Assembly (NCBI GenBank): GCA_022925895.1
Contig: JAKSYS010000472.1
Coordinates: 1-49,896, forward strand
Length of the DNA stretch: 49,896 nucleotides
Reading direction: 5' to 3'
From: Fragilaria crotonensis
Taxonomy: Eukaryota; Bacillariophyta; Fragilariophyceae; Fragilariales; Fragilariaceae
The notes beneath the pieces are model-generated. The model searched no databases. It saw only the letters and a list, made by a program, of their open reading frames with translations, and was not told the origin of the DNA. The position numbers were made by a program, and so were the translations under genes. Below, one piece after another: positions 21,105 through 31,510 of the stretch (its first letter is position 1; each line of letters begins with the position of its first letter).

Positions 21105-21524
21105 ATGTGTGGGAACATGATGTTGACATACACCTGTCTACGAGAGAGAAAGATCAGCCGATCCTGTCGCTGCCGGGTACAAGATTTCAAATTTGGACAA
21201 GCCTGATGGTGCTGACGCGTCTGTGATAACGTTAACGCCGAAGATTTGCGAAATGACAGCATGCCAAAAAGGTCAAGGTTGCGCAAATTGAGTTGAGTAA
21301 GTCTGATTGTGAGGTATTTACGATCAGAGCCATTATCCCTCTGGCATCTTGGCAATTGTGTCGCGTAGGAGTAGTCAGATAACACTTGATGTCATCGAAC
21401 CAATCCGAGGACTGCACATCGCTAAACAAGGTTATTGATTTCTAATGAAGGACAAAATAATATCATATATCACTTTCTACTAATTTTTTGTTACATGTAT
21501 AGGATCAGGGAAGTCATTTCATTC
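21105..21524. other. Intergenic between convergent genes
   Basis: The 3' flanks of the Cys-rich gene (+) and the small heat shock gene (-). No open frame with recognisable features. Confidence 0.5.
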
Positions 21525-22163
21525 TTACGCTTCTTCGTCGTCATGCTCCAAAGATTCTTCCTCATTCGTCGCTTCGACCAGGACGATATCGTCGTCCTCA
21601 TTATGGCTTGGTGTATCCTTGACTGGCACTTCCACAGACATTTGTGATTCTTCTGCAGTTGTGGCTGTCGGAGGAACCTCAATAGTAGTAGGAGGAGTCG
21701 AAGTACTCACTTCCGAAACGGCGATTGTGATAGGGCCTGGCTTGGCAATCTTGGGAGCCGAAATAGTCAGTACCCCATTCGCGAGAGTGGCCGTTACATT
21801 GTTCGTGTCAACAGTTGTATCGAGAGCGAACCGACGGGAGAATCGAAAGTAGTTGTCCGAGGTGGCGACAGCGCGTTGACCTGAAATAGTCAATACATTA
21901 TTCTCAACGTTGATTGTAAGGTCTTCGGCTTTGATTCCTGGAACATCGAGGGAAAGCTCGACCTTGTTATCATCTTCGTTGACGTTCGCAGGTGGGTTGT
22001 TGCGACGATGGGCAACGTTTGGGGAGCAGTGACCGAACTGACGAGCCATTGCGCCACGTCCACCACTGCAAGGCCCGTGGTGTTGAAAGCGGCGGTGATG
22101 TCCGACGTGGGGAGGCATAAAGGGGCCTTCAGGTTGTGGATAGCGAACGAGGAAAATGGCCAT
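21525..22163 (-). CDS. Small heat shock protein (Hsp20/alpha-crystallin family)
   Basis: ATP-independent chaperone of 212 residues from ATG 22163. A His/Pro/Arg-rich N-terminal arm (residues 1-57) precedes the alpha-crystallin domain (about 58-150): VELSLDVPGIKAEDLTINVE, VLTISGQRAV, FRFSRRFALDTTVD and ATLANGVLTISAPK. The last is the A-x-x-x-n-G-V-L motif of the family. An unusually long acidic/Thr-rich tail follows (about 60 residues, ending EESLEHDDEEA). No targeting signal, so probably cytosolic or nuclear. I could not find a convincing run of heat shock elements upstream. Confidence 0.93.
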   Translation of the reverse strand: MAIFLVRYPQPEGPFMPPHVGHHRRFQHHGPCSGGRGAMARQFGHCSPNVAHRRNNPPANVNEDDNKVELSLDVPGIKAEDLTINVENNVLTISGQRAVATSDNYFRFSRRFALDTTVDTNNVTATLANGVLTISAPKIAKPGPITIAVSEVSTSTPPTTIEVPPTATTAEESQMSVEVPVKDTPSHNEDDDIVLVEATNEEESLEHDDEEA

Positions 22164-22947
22164 GTTGATTGTAGGTGGTTGTAGCGATTGAATCTGATAT
22201 GGATTTAATTTGTGAGCTCAATAGATTTGGAAAAGGGTACCAGAAAAGAAGATACCTCCGGAACAGTGTCGAATTTCTTGGAGAATCGATTTCCAGGCGT
22301 AGAATTTGAACTGGGGAAATCGTACGACTCGAGAAGAGATGAGGGTTTGAGTTATGAGATGGCCGAAGAAACTCCTCGATAATCGATGTCCGCCAGACAC
22401 TCGTGCACTTCTGTGCAGTACTAATACTACAGTACCATCTAATTAAGATACTGCTACTACTACACAGTAAACCAGATACTGGTACAAGTATCATATGTCA
22501 TGCATATCATGCCATACCTGGTATGCATACTGTCCGTTCCGTTCGTGTCACCAATGATTTCTGATACTGTATGTCTGTCATGCGTCTTGTCTGCAATTGG
22601 GTAAGTACTAAGTACACGGGCTTCTGGTACTGTACATAAAATGCATACTACGTAGCACTTGACATACCGTGATAGCGTAGTAGGGTAGTAAGACAAAGCA
22701 ATTAATACTACCTGGTATTGTTCTACTATGATGTATGTAAGTATTTAAGTATGTAGCAATCGACGACGGAATGAAAAAAGCATACAACAAGGTGATTCTG
22801 CTGCGTCTTGCCGCTGCCCGCTTTGTTGAAGCCTCACTGACGTACTGTACGTTTAGTACTTAATTGGCAACACCTGGAAGTCAGACGGCCTTGCCTTCAG
22901 CGGATCTGATCCGTCGGATCAACATTGACGGTAGTTTCGTCTGAACC
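22164..22947. promoter_or_regulatory. Divergent upstream region of the sHSP and TatA/B-type genes, GTAC-rich
   Basis: A 784-bp interval between divergent starts. GTAC and CAGTAC/GTACTG words cluster at 22415-22500, 22600-22640 and 22845-22862. The 22250-22330 stretch has scattered GAA/TTC triplets but no perfect three-unit heat shock element. No gene is supported. Confidence 0.4.
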
Positions 22948-24299
22948 ATGATGTTTCTGCCATCATTCTTGACAACAACCATGAGAATAGCAGTATCACT
23001 CCTACTTCTACTAGCATCGTCATCGGATGCGTTCACGTCACTTGTCAAGTGTGGTTCGCCGAGCCGCTTCTTGGGCACTCACATGACATTTACACCACGC
23101 AACAGCAATAGCAAACGCAATCACATGCAGTCATCGAGGCGGAGCAAGTCCTCCTCCTCATCATCGTCCCTCAACATGTTTCTGGGATCCGATGGTGGTA
23201 TTTTGGGAGTTGGAACACCGGAATTGGTACGTTTCATGCCGAGGATATGGAATACCAAAAAATCTGACGTGCTTTTCGCCATAGCATTATCTCATTTCAT
23301 TTTCTTCTTGCTAATGCATCATCAACACACAACATACTATTCACTCATCATCATCAACAATTAACAAACAAACAAACTTATTCATATTAATTTAAAAAGG
23401 CAACAATCTTGCTTGTCGGTTATTTTGTCTTGGGCCCGAGCGATTTGTACAAATTGGTGAAGGAGATTGGCAAGGCCGTTCAAAATTTCCGCACGCTCTC
23501 CAGCGATGCTGCCAAAACGTTCGAAACGTCCATGGAATCTCAAATAGAATTTGATGAAATTCGCAAGGCACAGCGCGAACTCAATGATGCCTTCTCCTTC
23601 CGACGTTCCATCAATGTCGATCAAGATGAAGAGGCGTTCACGACCACCACGACGAGTGAAAAGATTGGTGCTGAACCGATTCGGGGAGATGTGGGAACGA
23701 AGAAAAAGATTCGGAGACGAAAAAAGGTTATTGTGGAAGATAAGACAGAGGATGATGATGTTGCGACAGCTGCTGTGCAGGTGCCATCGTTGTCGTCCGA
23801 TGGCAATATCCCAGATTTGGACATGTCGTATGCGTTCGAAGATAATGATGATCCGAAATTGTTTGATATGCAATCAGAAGCGGAGAAAGTGCGTGCCGAA
23901 CGTATGTCTCGTTTGGAGTCATCTTCCAAGCCACCGGCAAGTGATTGGTTCAGTGATACCATGGGAAATGATGATGATATCGATGATGACGACGACGATG
24001 ATGATATGTTTGCTGCAAACGCCGAGGCTGCTCGATTTCAAGCGCAATTAAGCAATTGGAACGAATCGATTTTAGCCAACGAGGACAAACTGAGTCCCTT
24101 GTCTAAACTGATGGAACGACTGGCATTGTTAGAAGAAGAAAAGGCAGCGCAAATGTTTCGATTGGAAGAAGAGTACCGAGAACGGGCGGCCCTAGAAGAA
24201 CGTTTTTACCGTCAAAAGCGAGAATTGTTGGAAGAAGCCGCTGCGGAGATTCAAGCCAGTGCTTATGTTAATCCTGACGAATCAGTTTCGTCGGCGTAA
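22948..24299 (+). CDS. Plastid TatA/TatB-type (Tha4/Hcf106-like) twin-arginine translocase subunit, two exons
   Basis: Thylakoid translocase component that moves folded proteins. Exons 22948-23226 and 23400-24299; the intron starts GTACGT, ends AAAAAG and is 173 bp. The join reads SDGGILGVGTPEL then ATILLVGYFVLGPSDLYKL, the TatA/B signature (short helix, Gly-Pro hinge, amphipathic helix VKEIGKAVQNFRTL). The N-terminus is a bipartite plastid signal: a hydrophobic segment (MRIAVSLLLLLASSSDAF, cleavage expected before Phe) and a Ser/Arg-rich transit region. ATG 22981 is an alternative start. The C-terminal 200 residues are acidic with a predicted coiled coil (LALLEEEKAAQMFRLEEEYR), longer than bacterial TatA. 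The length favours Hcf106/TatB over Tha4. Confidence 0.88.
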
Positions 24300-25786
24300 T
24301 TAGTGGACATACGAATTGCTTGGCGTCGGACCGACAGAGTCAGCGGGTGATGGGTGGGAGTTTGCGGCTATACTGAAAACCAACTTATGAAAAAAAACTA
24401 AATCCACTCTTTATGAGGTAGAATTGGTGATTGTACTATGGTAGGTCTCTAGGCATCAGCAACAATCAAGTCGATTGGATTTCATGGTTACAGTAGGCGC
24501 CTATCGCAAAGCAGAGAGTTCGAGCGGTGAGTTGTATGTACTGTTTCGAATTAGGTTCAAAGTTCATAGTTTATCACAATGTGCAGTTGTCCTCGAATCA
24601 ATATTCTCTTACCTTTCAAAGCAGAGAGTTCGAGCGGTGGGCTGTATGTAATGTTTCGAATTAGGTTCAAAGTTCATAGTTTGTAACAATGTGCAGTTGT
24701 CCTCGAATCAATATTCTCTTTCCTTGGATGTGGTGTTCGGGGTTGCATGAATTTCGCCTACGGTATGCATGTGAATGCTGGCCTCCAATACTACGGTACA
24801 TTGAAGCCGCTACGGTATTCATGTACGGTAGTGCCTAGTATCGCAGTACTGTACGAGCCTACGGGATACGCGAGTAGAAAGTAGACCGAGTGATGGCGGG
24901 ACCTGTGACACGGTGGGAACGGGATGGAACATGCAACACACAAGAACAGAACACTTGCTTTTTTGACTATTGGTGTGTGTTGAGTTTAGTCGTTCTACTT
25001 GACTGATTGTCATTGAAGCAGAGTAAGTTCTTTTGGAGTATTTTGTCGTTGGATGTGCTTGTTGGTCTCCATGCGTGTATCGAAACTTTCCGGTCAACAA
25101 GATATGAAAGATTCGCATCACAATATATCTTCTTTGATGTTTTCCCATGGATCCGTTGCAGTAGTAGGTACCATACTTCTTGGTACGAGTCGTACGGGTT
25201 TCTGGTCCATTGCGAGTTCCAAGTATACAACTCCAAGTACTCGAGTACTTGGCCGTAGTCCTGGTACTACAACTCCGTACCACACACACGTCACGACGTC
25301 ACGACAGCCCATGAGGGTCACACAACTTTCCACACTGGTTCCCGAATCTGCAATTTTTCTACTCTTTACGCAAAAGATACTATGGATCCTACGTGTGCAT
25401 TCTATCAATATACCTCTCTGTATTGCTGCTGTCAACTGTCAACGCCATTTTTCTTGTTTGAGTTAATAGATGCGTGCGAGGAAAAATCAAGGACGCTCTT
25501 GCTGTCGTATTGTTGGTTGTTCGTATTGCCGCGAAATGTATGTTCCACAGCCACAACCTGGAGACATGCGCATGATATCAATCAAGGTGTGAAAGACTTG
25601 AGAGGGTGTGTATGTGACATTATCGCTCATGTTTTTGTTCTCTCGACATTTCAACTTTTTTCTGTATAGCTAGTACAGTACTGATACACTGATACCGCAG
25701 TACGATTCAAAAGTCACTTGCCTCGAATATACTCTGAAGTTGTCGATTACAAAGAACAGTTGGGGCACATCTGACATACTTGCATC
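24300..25786. other. Intergenic, with a short direct repeat
   Basis: No gene is supported; open frames such as 24819-25289 (minus) have no features. It contains a 110-bp-period duplication (separate entry) and GTAC-rich DNA at about 25195-25280 and 25670-25690, the latter just upstream of the MYB-ANK-HDAC start. Confidence 0.5.
24507..24720. repeat. Imperfect tandem duplication, 110-bp period
   Basis: Two copies (24507-24610 and 24617-24720) share CAAAGCAGAGAGTTCGAGCG, GTTTCGAATTAGGTTCAAAG and CAATGTGCAGTTGTCCTCG, differing at about five positions. Confidence 0.93.
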
Positions 25787-28700
25787 ATGTCGACCGATCA
25801 CTACGGAAGGACCTCCTATGACAGTGACCCCACAGTGGATGATGACGACGAACTGCCCTACCAAGGCCACACACACACTCAGTTCCTAGACTTAACCAAT
25901 GGGGAAGGAGGAGATCGTCCAATGTACTACGATGGCGAAGAAGATGATGATGCCGAATATCATGAAATAATGGTTCCTCCGCCAAGTACCGCCGCAGTGG
26001 CTCGTCGGAACAACGCTAAAAACAACATCATGTTGAATAATAACAATAGTGCTCCACAACAACAACAACAAGCACCATCCGGCGGCAGTGGACGAGTGGT
26101 GGAAAGTGGTCAAGAGCACACTGGTCGATGGACACGAGAAGAGCACGAAGCCTTTCTATCGGCGTTGAATCAATACGGGAAGGAATGGAAAAAGGTGGCA
26201 GCCAAGGTCAAGACACGGACGGTCGTACAAACCAGAACACACGCGCAAAAGTACTTTCAAAAAATGCTTAAAACCGTGGTGGGCAATCATACGGAAGACG
26301 GGCAACGAGTCAATCCAGGTGACTCGTTGGATACCATGGCCGAGGGGAAAAAGGCTACGGCACAGAAGAAACAACGAAAAGCAGCACGAGCGGCGGCTGC
26401 TGCCACATCAGCAGCAGCACACCTATTGACCAATTTACCATCAATCCCATCATCTTCGACAGCGTCATCGCAACAACAGCAGCAGCAACAAGTTTCATCG
26501 TCCGCATACCCCACCTATCCGACGCATGGATTCTCAACCTCTGCGACGACACTGGCAAGTTTGCCACCGCCTCCTGCGTATAGCGCGCCGAAGCCACCTC
26601 AACCACAGCAACAAAAACAACAGATATCGACATCATATTATGGTAATGATTCCTCGTCGTCTTGGGGCCCACCAACAACATCGTCATCATCCACTAATCA
26701 TATTAAGAAGTCAACGATGTCGATTGTGGCTCCCGATGCAGGCACTGTCCTGCGAGGAGGATTTCCCGAACCCTCGCCTGCCGCATGTGGGACGCGGAAA
26801 TTGGCGGAATTGGCTGCCGCCCAAATGTTGGCAGGGGTGGCGGCGTCGGGAGCAAAATCAAGCATGTTGTTGGCGTCCAAATCGTCGCAGCAGGAAAGCA
26901 ACGAACAACATCGTCAGGGACATCATCACCACCCTAGTGACCTCTATTCTGTGGACGGAGACGTGACTCCTCCCCCTCCGCTTTCTCAATCTAGAGAATC
27001 GGGTTACACGCCTCCTCCTCGAATGGGATTGTCATTGCAAATCGTCAACCCGGAATCATTGGGAATCACGTACAACGAAACACGAAGGCGAAATCGAGAT
27101 GGTGAACCAACGACCCCGTGGGATGGCCAATTGGAGCAATTAGTCACGTGAGTTTCTGTTTTGATTCAGTCGTTCTTGTGTTGATAACGCGTAAACTCAC
27201 TTCTGGGATGCCTTTGGGTTTTCAGTGAGGAACGAATGAAGGAGCAGCCGAATGTCCAGCGTCAAGGTGGTATTCCCCATTTTCCTTCAGATCCTTCTGG
27301 CAATTACTTTCCACACCCTGTATGTGGTCCTGGAAATTCCTTCAGTCGTGCTCCCATCCACAAGGCAGTTTGCGAAATGGACATGGCTGCGGTGCATCAA
27401 GAGCTATCCGATTCGATTGGTGCTGCCAGCTTGCATCGCAAGGACGACATGGGATATTTGCCCATACATTCGGCATGCGCCCTCAGTTTGGTGGATCCTG
27501 AGAATTCAGTCGTTGCGTGCGAGATTACCCGCCTCTTACTTGCGGCTGGGGGTGACGCGTCCGCAGTCGATAGCAGACGCAATACCCCCTTGCACTGGGC
27601 TGCACGATCAGGCGATGCACGACTGGCGCAGCTGTTGTTGATGAGAAATTGTCCTCCAGGTATGTGCAAGATTATAATTTCTGGCCTCGTCCGTGTGTGG
27701 TCACTTGCAATGACCATATGAGCTCACTCTCCCAAACAATCGCGTTGTTCCCTCTTGCAGATGCTCAAAACGATGATGGCGACACGGCATTGCACTGGGC
27801 TATGCGCACTGGCCTTAGGGGAATGGATGTGGTTCGTGTTCTTATTGAGAACGGATGCCGTCCAGCGATCCTCAATAACAATTTTAGACGCGCCGTCGAT
27901 GTTTGCGCCGATGGCTTTGCAGAAGAGAAGAATTATCATCGTTTAACCGATGGGGATGCTGCCAAGAAGCCTTCTGGGAATAAGAACAAAGCGCGAGCCG
28001 ATTCTCGAAAGCGACAGGAGTGTCTTATTGACGAGAAACGACAGGCACGTCTGAACCTTTTGACATTGTCATTCCAGTCTCGAACACTGGTCCTTCACCA
28101 TCCTGAGTGCTTGGAGCACATTCCCAAGGCAGCGAGTGATTGGGAATGTCCAGATCGTGTGACGTCGATTATGCGGCGGGTACTTCCTGATGAGAGCACA
28201 ACCGAAACAACTGGCATCTTCCCGTACGAGGTGACGGTCTCCAGTGAGTTTGACAAGGCAAAGCTGGATTTCTTGAGTAGGGTTCATAGCTCAGACTATT
28301 TGTCGTTTGTCAACGACCTGAGCAAAGAGCTCACAAAGCGAAAAGCGGATGACCAGCATAATGAGTCGGGGCAAGGTGGGTCAGTCGTCCCCTTCACTCC
28401 AATGATTCAGAAGACAGTTATGAAATTTGGTGGAATGGTGAAGAAGGATTCTCACTCAGATACGTCCTTCAGTGCTGGTTCCCTGCGTGCAGCTCGGCGA
28501 GCAGCAGGCGCCGTGCAACATGCCGTTGATTGGTAAGTGTTTCGCCGTGACGCATGCTCCGCTTTCCAGAGGATGGGAAAAACTCACAATATCATGTCCT
28601 CTCAGTGTCCTTGTGGGTCGCCATCGAAATGCATTTTGTGTGGTGCGGCCTCCCGGCCATCATGCTGGTGTAAAGGGTCTCCTGGCGGGTGGTGAGTCGT

Positions 28701-29653
28701 GTGGCTTTTGCATTTTCAACAACGTGGCTGCTGGGGCGTTGCATGCAATCTCAGATGAACGCTTAATGTGTCAACGATGTGCCATTGTTGACATCGATGT
28801 CCACCACGGCAATGGAACCGAAGAGATTGTCAAGCGCTGTCAAGATCCGGGCAAGTTGCTTTTCTTCTCCATCCATTTGCACGATAATGAAAAAAGGAAA
28901 AATGGCTACAGTTTCTATCCGGGAACAGGTGACGAGGACGATATTGCGCACAACATTATCAACGTTCCGATTGCGCCCATGTGGAAGGAATATGTTCAAT
29001 CGCCTTCCGGCACAGCCGCGACGGTCATTTCGCATAACACTCGCCATAAGGCGAAACGAAAGGCCGACGAAATGTCAGCGAACGGAGATCCATCGAAAGA
29101 TGACTCTTCCGAAACGGGTGCTCCGTCAACAACTGATTTCACCGAGACGATTGATACAGAGAGCGAGAGTGCATCCATGAAAGGTTCGTCCCACGGACCG
29201 ACTAAGAGTCCACGAGCCATCACCAACATGGGCCGCCTGGCGTATCGGCGCGCCATTCAGAATCGTCTGTTACCGTCGCTTCGAGCATTTAACCCGGATT
29301 TGATCCTTATCAGCGCCGGTTTTGACGCTGCAAAGGGTGACGTCGGCAATGCTCGTCACTATTCCGGTGGGAAGGAACGCATGGGGCTAGACTTGGAACC
29401 AGAGGATTATGCTTGGACGACGCGTAAGATTCTTGAAATTGCAGACATTTGTTGTCAGGGGCGTGTTGTGTCGGTATTGGAGGGTGGATATGGACGATCG
29501 CCTGTCATTGGCCCAGCCACTTCCACCAGTGGTGGATCCAACAGTTTGGACAAGGCCTTCTTTTCGGAATGTGCTATTCGACATTTGCATGCGATGATTG
29601 ATCCGTATGATACAGAACTCCGTTTTGGGCGCGATCGTGCCCCGAATCCGTAA
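25787..29653 (+). CDS. MYB(SHAQKYF)-ankyrin-histone deacetylase fusion protein, four exons
   Basis: Exons 25787-27147, 27226-27659, 27761-28532 and 28606-29653 give 1,204 residues. All three introns (78, 101 and 73 bp) are GT-AG, and every junction keeps frame through a split codon. Residues ~110-165: single MYB repeat of the SHAQKYF class (GRWTREEHEAFLSALNQYG, THAQKYFQKML). A Gln/Ser/Pro-rich linker follows. Residues ~485-640: ankyrin repeats (APIHKAVCEMDMAA, LPIHSACAL, NTPLHWAARSGDARL, GDTALHWAMRTG). Residues ~705-1190: histone deacetylase of the arginase-like fold with RPPGHHAG, DIDVHHGNGTEE, YSFYPGTGDED, ISAGFDAAKGD and LEGGYG. The zinc and catalytic Asp/His residues are present, so an active enzyme is expected, class II by resemblance. 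A charged insert of about 65 residues interrupts the HDAC. Likely a sequence-specific nuclear repressor. Confidence 0.9.
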
Positions 29654-29712
29654 TTAGTAGTAGTAAAGGTGATGTTTAAATGAATGTTATTTGGTTGTGG
29701 TCGACTGTGTTA

Positions 29713-31001
29713 CTATTTTTTCATGCTTTGAAGTTGAATTCTTGAAACGCGGCGGTCTTGTTCCAACGCTGTTCGCAGGTCACTGGAAGAACCATACAGA
29801 GAAAGTTGTTGTTTCGAGTTGAGTTGTCCCCTTTCCTTCCTCATCAGACTCATTCGTACTGGAGACATTGCAGTCACATCACGATCAGCACCTGCCAATG
29901 CGACCGGATGACAATCTACCCATTCCTCTATTGGATTGCACTTTAGAAGATCGAAGTCGACACCACCAAAGTCATGTTGCCAGTCTGCGATTCTCGTCGC
30001 CTGTTCTTGTGCCAAATATGCCATCATGTCCTCATCCATCTCAATCCCCTCTAACGTGGATTCAGTAGCAAATGAATCCGGTCCAACTTCTAGCGGTCCC
30101 CGCTCTTCCCATGTGTTGAACAAGAGCACGGAACGTAGTGACTCGTCATCATCATCGTCGTCGTCGTCTTCCATGTCCTCCTCACGTGCGAATGTCGTCT
30201 CCACGTCATGGCCATCCAACTGTTGCAACCACCGATCGTAGGGCTTGGGAACAGCATGCAGAAGATTGCCTGGAAATCGCAACAAACGTCCTACAACGGC
30301 TGGGACCGTGACCAGTTTGGTCGGTTTGGTCGTTTCATCATCAGCTTGATCATCCGTCAAAATAATGCACGTCGGTGCTGGCAATGTACATGTCTGGTTC
30401 GATTCTTGTTGTTGTTTCTGTTGTGAAGTTGTTTGCAAGTGTAGATACAAGACGTGACTGTAGGAAGGATATCGGGGTGTCCCCTCTTGTTCCAATTGAG
30501 CTTCATCCATCACAATGCACATCCATGTGGAGATGTTCTTGACGTGACCAGTATTCCACTGCTGTGACACGATTTGTTTTGGAATTGTTAACGTTGTTAT
30601 TAGTCTCCTCCAGGGCTGTCAGCAAACGATCCAATGTCACTTCAATGGCGTCAATATTGTTGTTGTTTCATTGTTCTTATTATTATTTCGATAAAAGACA
30701 CTGGATGTGCAGCGTTCGGCGTGGTCCACAGCAAGTGGATGAATCAACTCTTGACATGTTTCTTGAGAAAGACATTGTCGTACACTTGAATGATGGTAAC
30801 ATCATCACCATGGTTGTTGTCATCTCGGCATGATGATAATGATATTGATGTAATGATTCTTTGTCGATTGTGATTGCAAGGGCGTGGTACGAGCAAGGTA
30901 AATGAGAACACCACATTGGTGACTGCAACCAGTTGTAGTAGCAGTAACCACAACCGCAACAACGGCACTTGTTGTACGACGGACGATCGGACTGTGCTCA
31001 T
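29713..31001 (-). pseudogene. 2OG-Fe(II) oxygenase-like gene, copy 1, frame-shifted
   Basis: Counterpart of the intact gene at 33851-35155, tail-to-tail with the HDAC (60 bp apart). Compared with copy 2 it lacks one A near 30770 (run of A), one C near 30642 and two bases near 30508. These move the frame in the N-terminal half, including just before the metal-ligand region, so no full product can be made. The C-terminal half (29713-30500) remains open and matches copy 2 closely. The three lesions may be real decay or base-calling errors. Confidence 0.88.
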
Positions 31002-31510
31002 TTTGGATGGATGATGGATGGTGTGCGTTGATCGAGGATGCCAAAGATGCGCCAAACAAGTTTGAGATGATGGCGCTCTTCAAAACCGCCATTTACCGTT
31101 CATTTCAAAACCCTTCACCGCTTCGGAGCGACGTCGTCGTTTCGATGTCTTCGATCTTTGGTGCTGTCGGCCGTATTACCCAAGACTAGTGGGATGTATG
31201 TACAGATGTTTAGACTGAAAACATCTATACTAAAAAGTTGTAAATGATGACGTGATGACAGCTCATCTCTGCATCCTTTTGCATCATTCAAATGAGTTCA
31301 CGTGGACAAGATCAATACCAGTAAACTGTTCTATGTTCTGAGGCCTGAGCGTCGGCACAGTCCAGTCTCAGGTTTGGAGTATTGTACTCGAGTACCAGGT
31401 ACTTGTACTCTGAAAACAGGCCACAATCCACACAAAAAACCGAACGACTACCCCATAGACCTTCCAAAGAGTGCCAGAGGACAAGTACTCTAAACACTCT
31501 ACACTCAATC
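31002..31510. promoter_or_regulatory. Shared upstream region of divergent oxygenase and GH72 genes, copy 1
   Basis: Roughly 510 bp between divergent starts. It contains the 12-bp palindrome GTACTCGAGTAC at 31384-31395 followed by CAGGTACTTGTAC, 115 bp upstream of the GH72 ATG. The same block is kept in copy 2 (35545-35556). A function as regulatory site is inferred from position and symmetry. Confidence 0.4.

Noticed and set aside
22250-22330. Heat shock elements upstream of the small heat shock gene.
   Set aside because: Only scattered GAA/TTC triplets with wrong spacing; no three-unit element.
24507-24620. GAGTTCGAGC and GTTTCGAATT words that resemble a tRNA T-arm.
   Set aside because: No acceptor stem, anticodon arm or A/B boxes at tRNA spacing; it is a short direct repeat.
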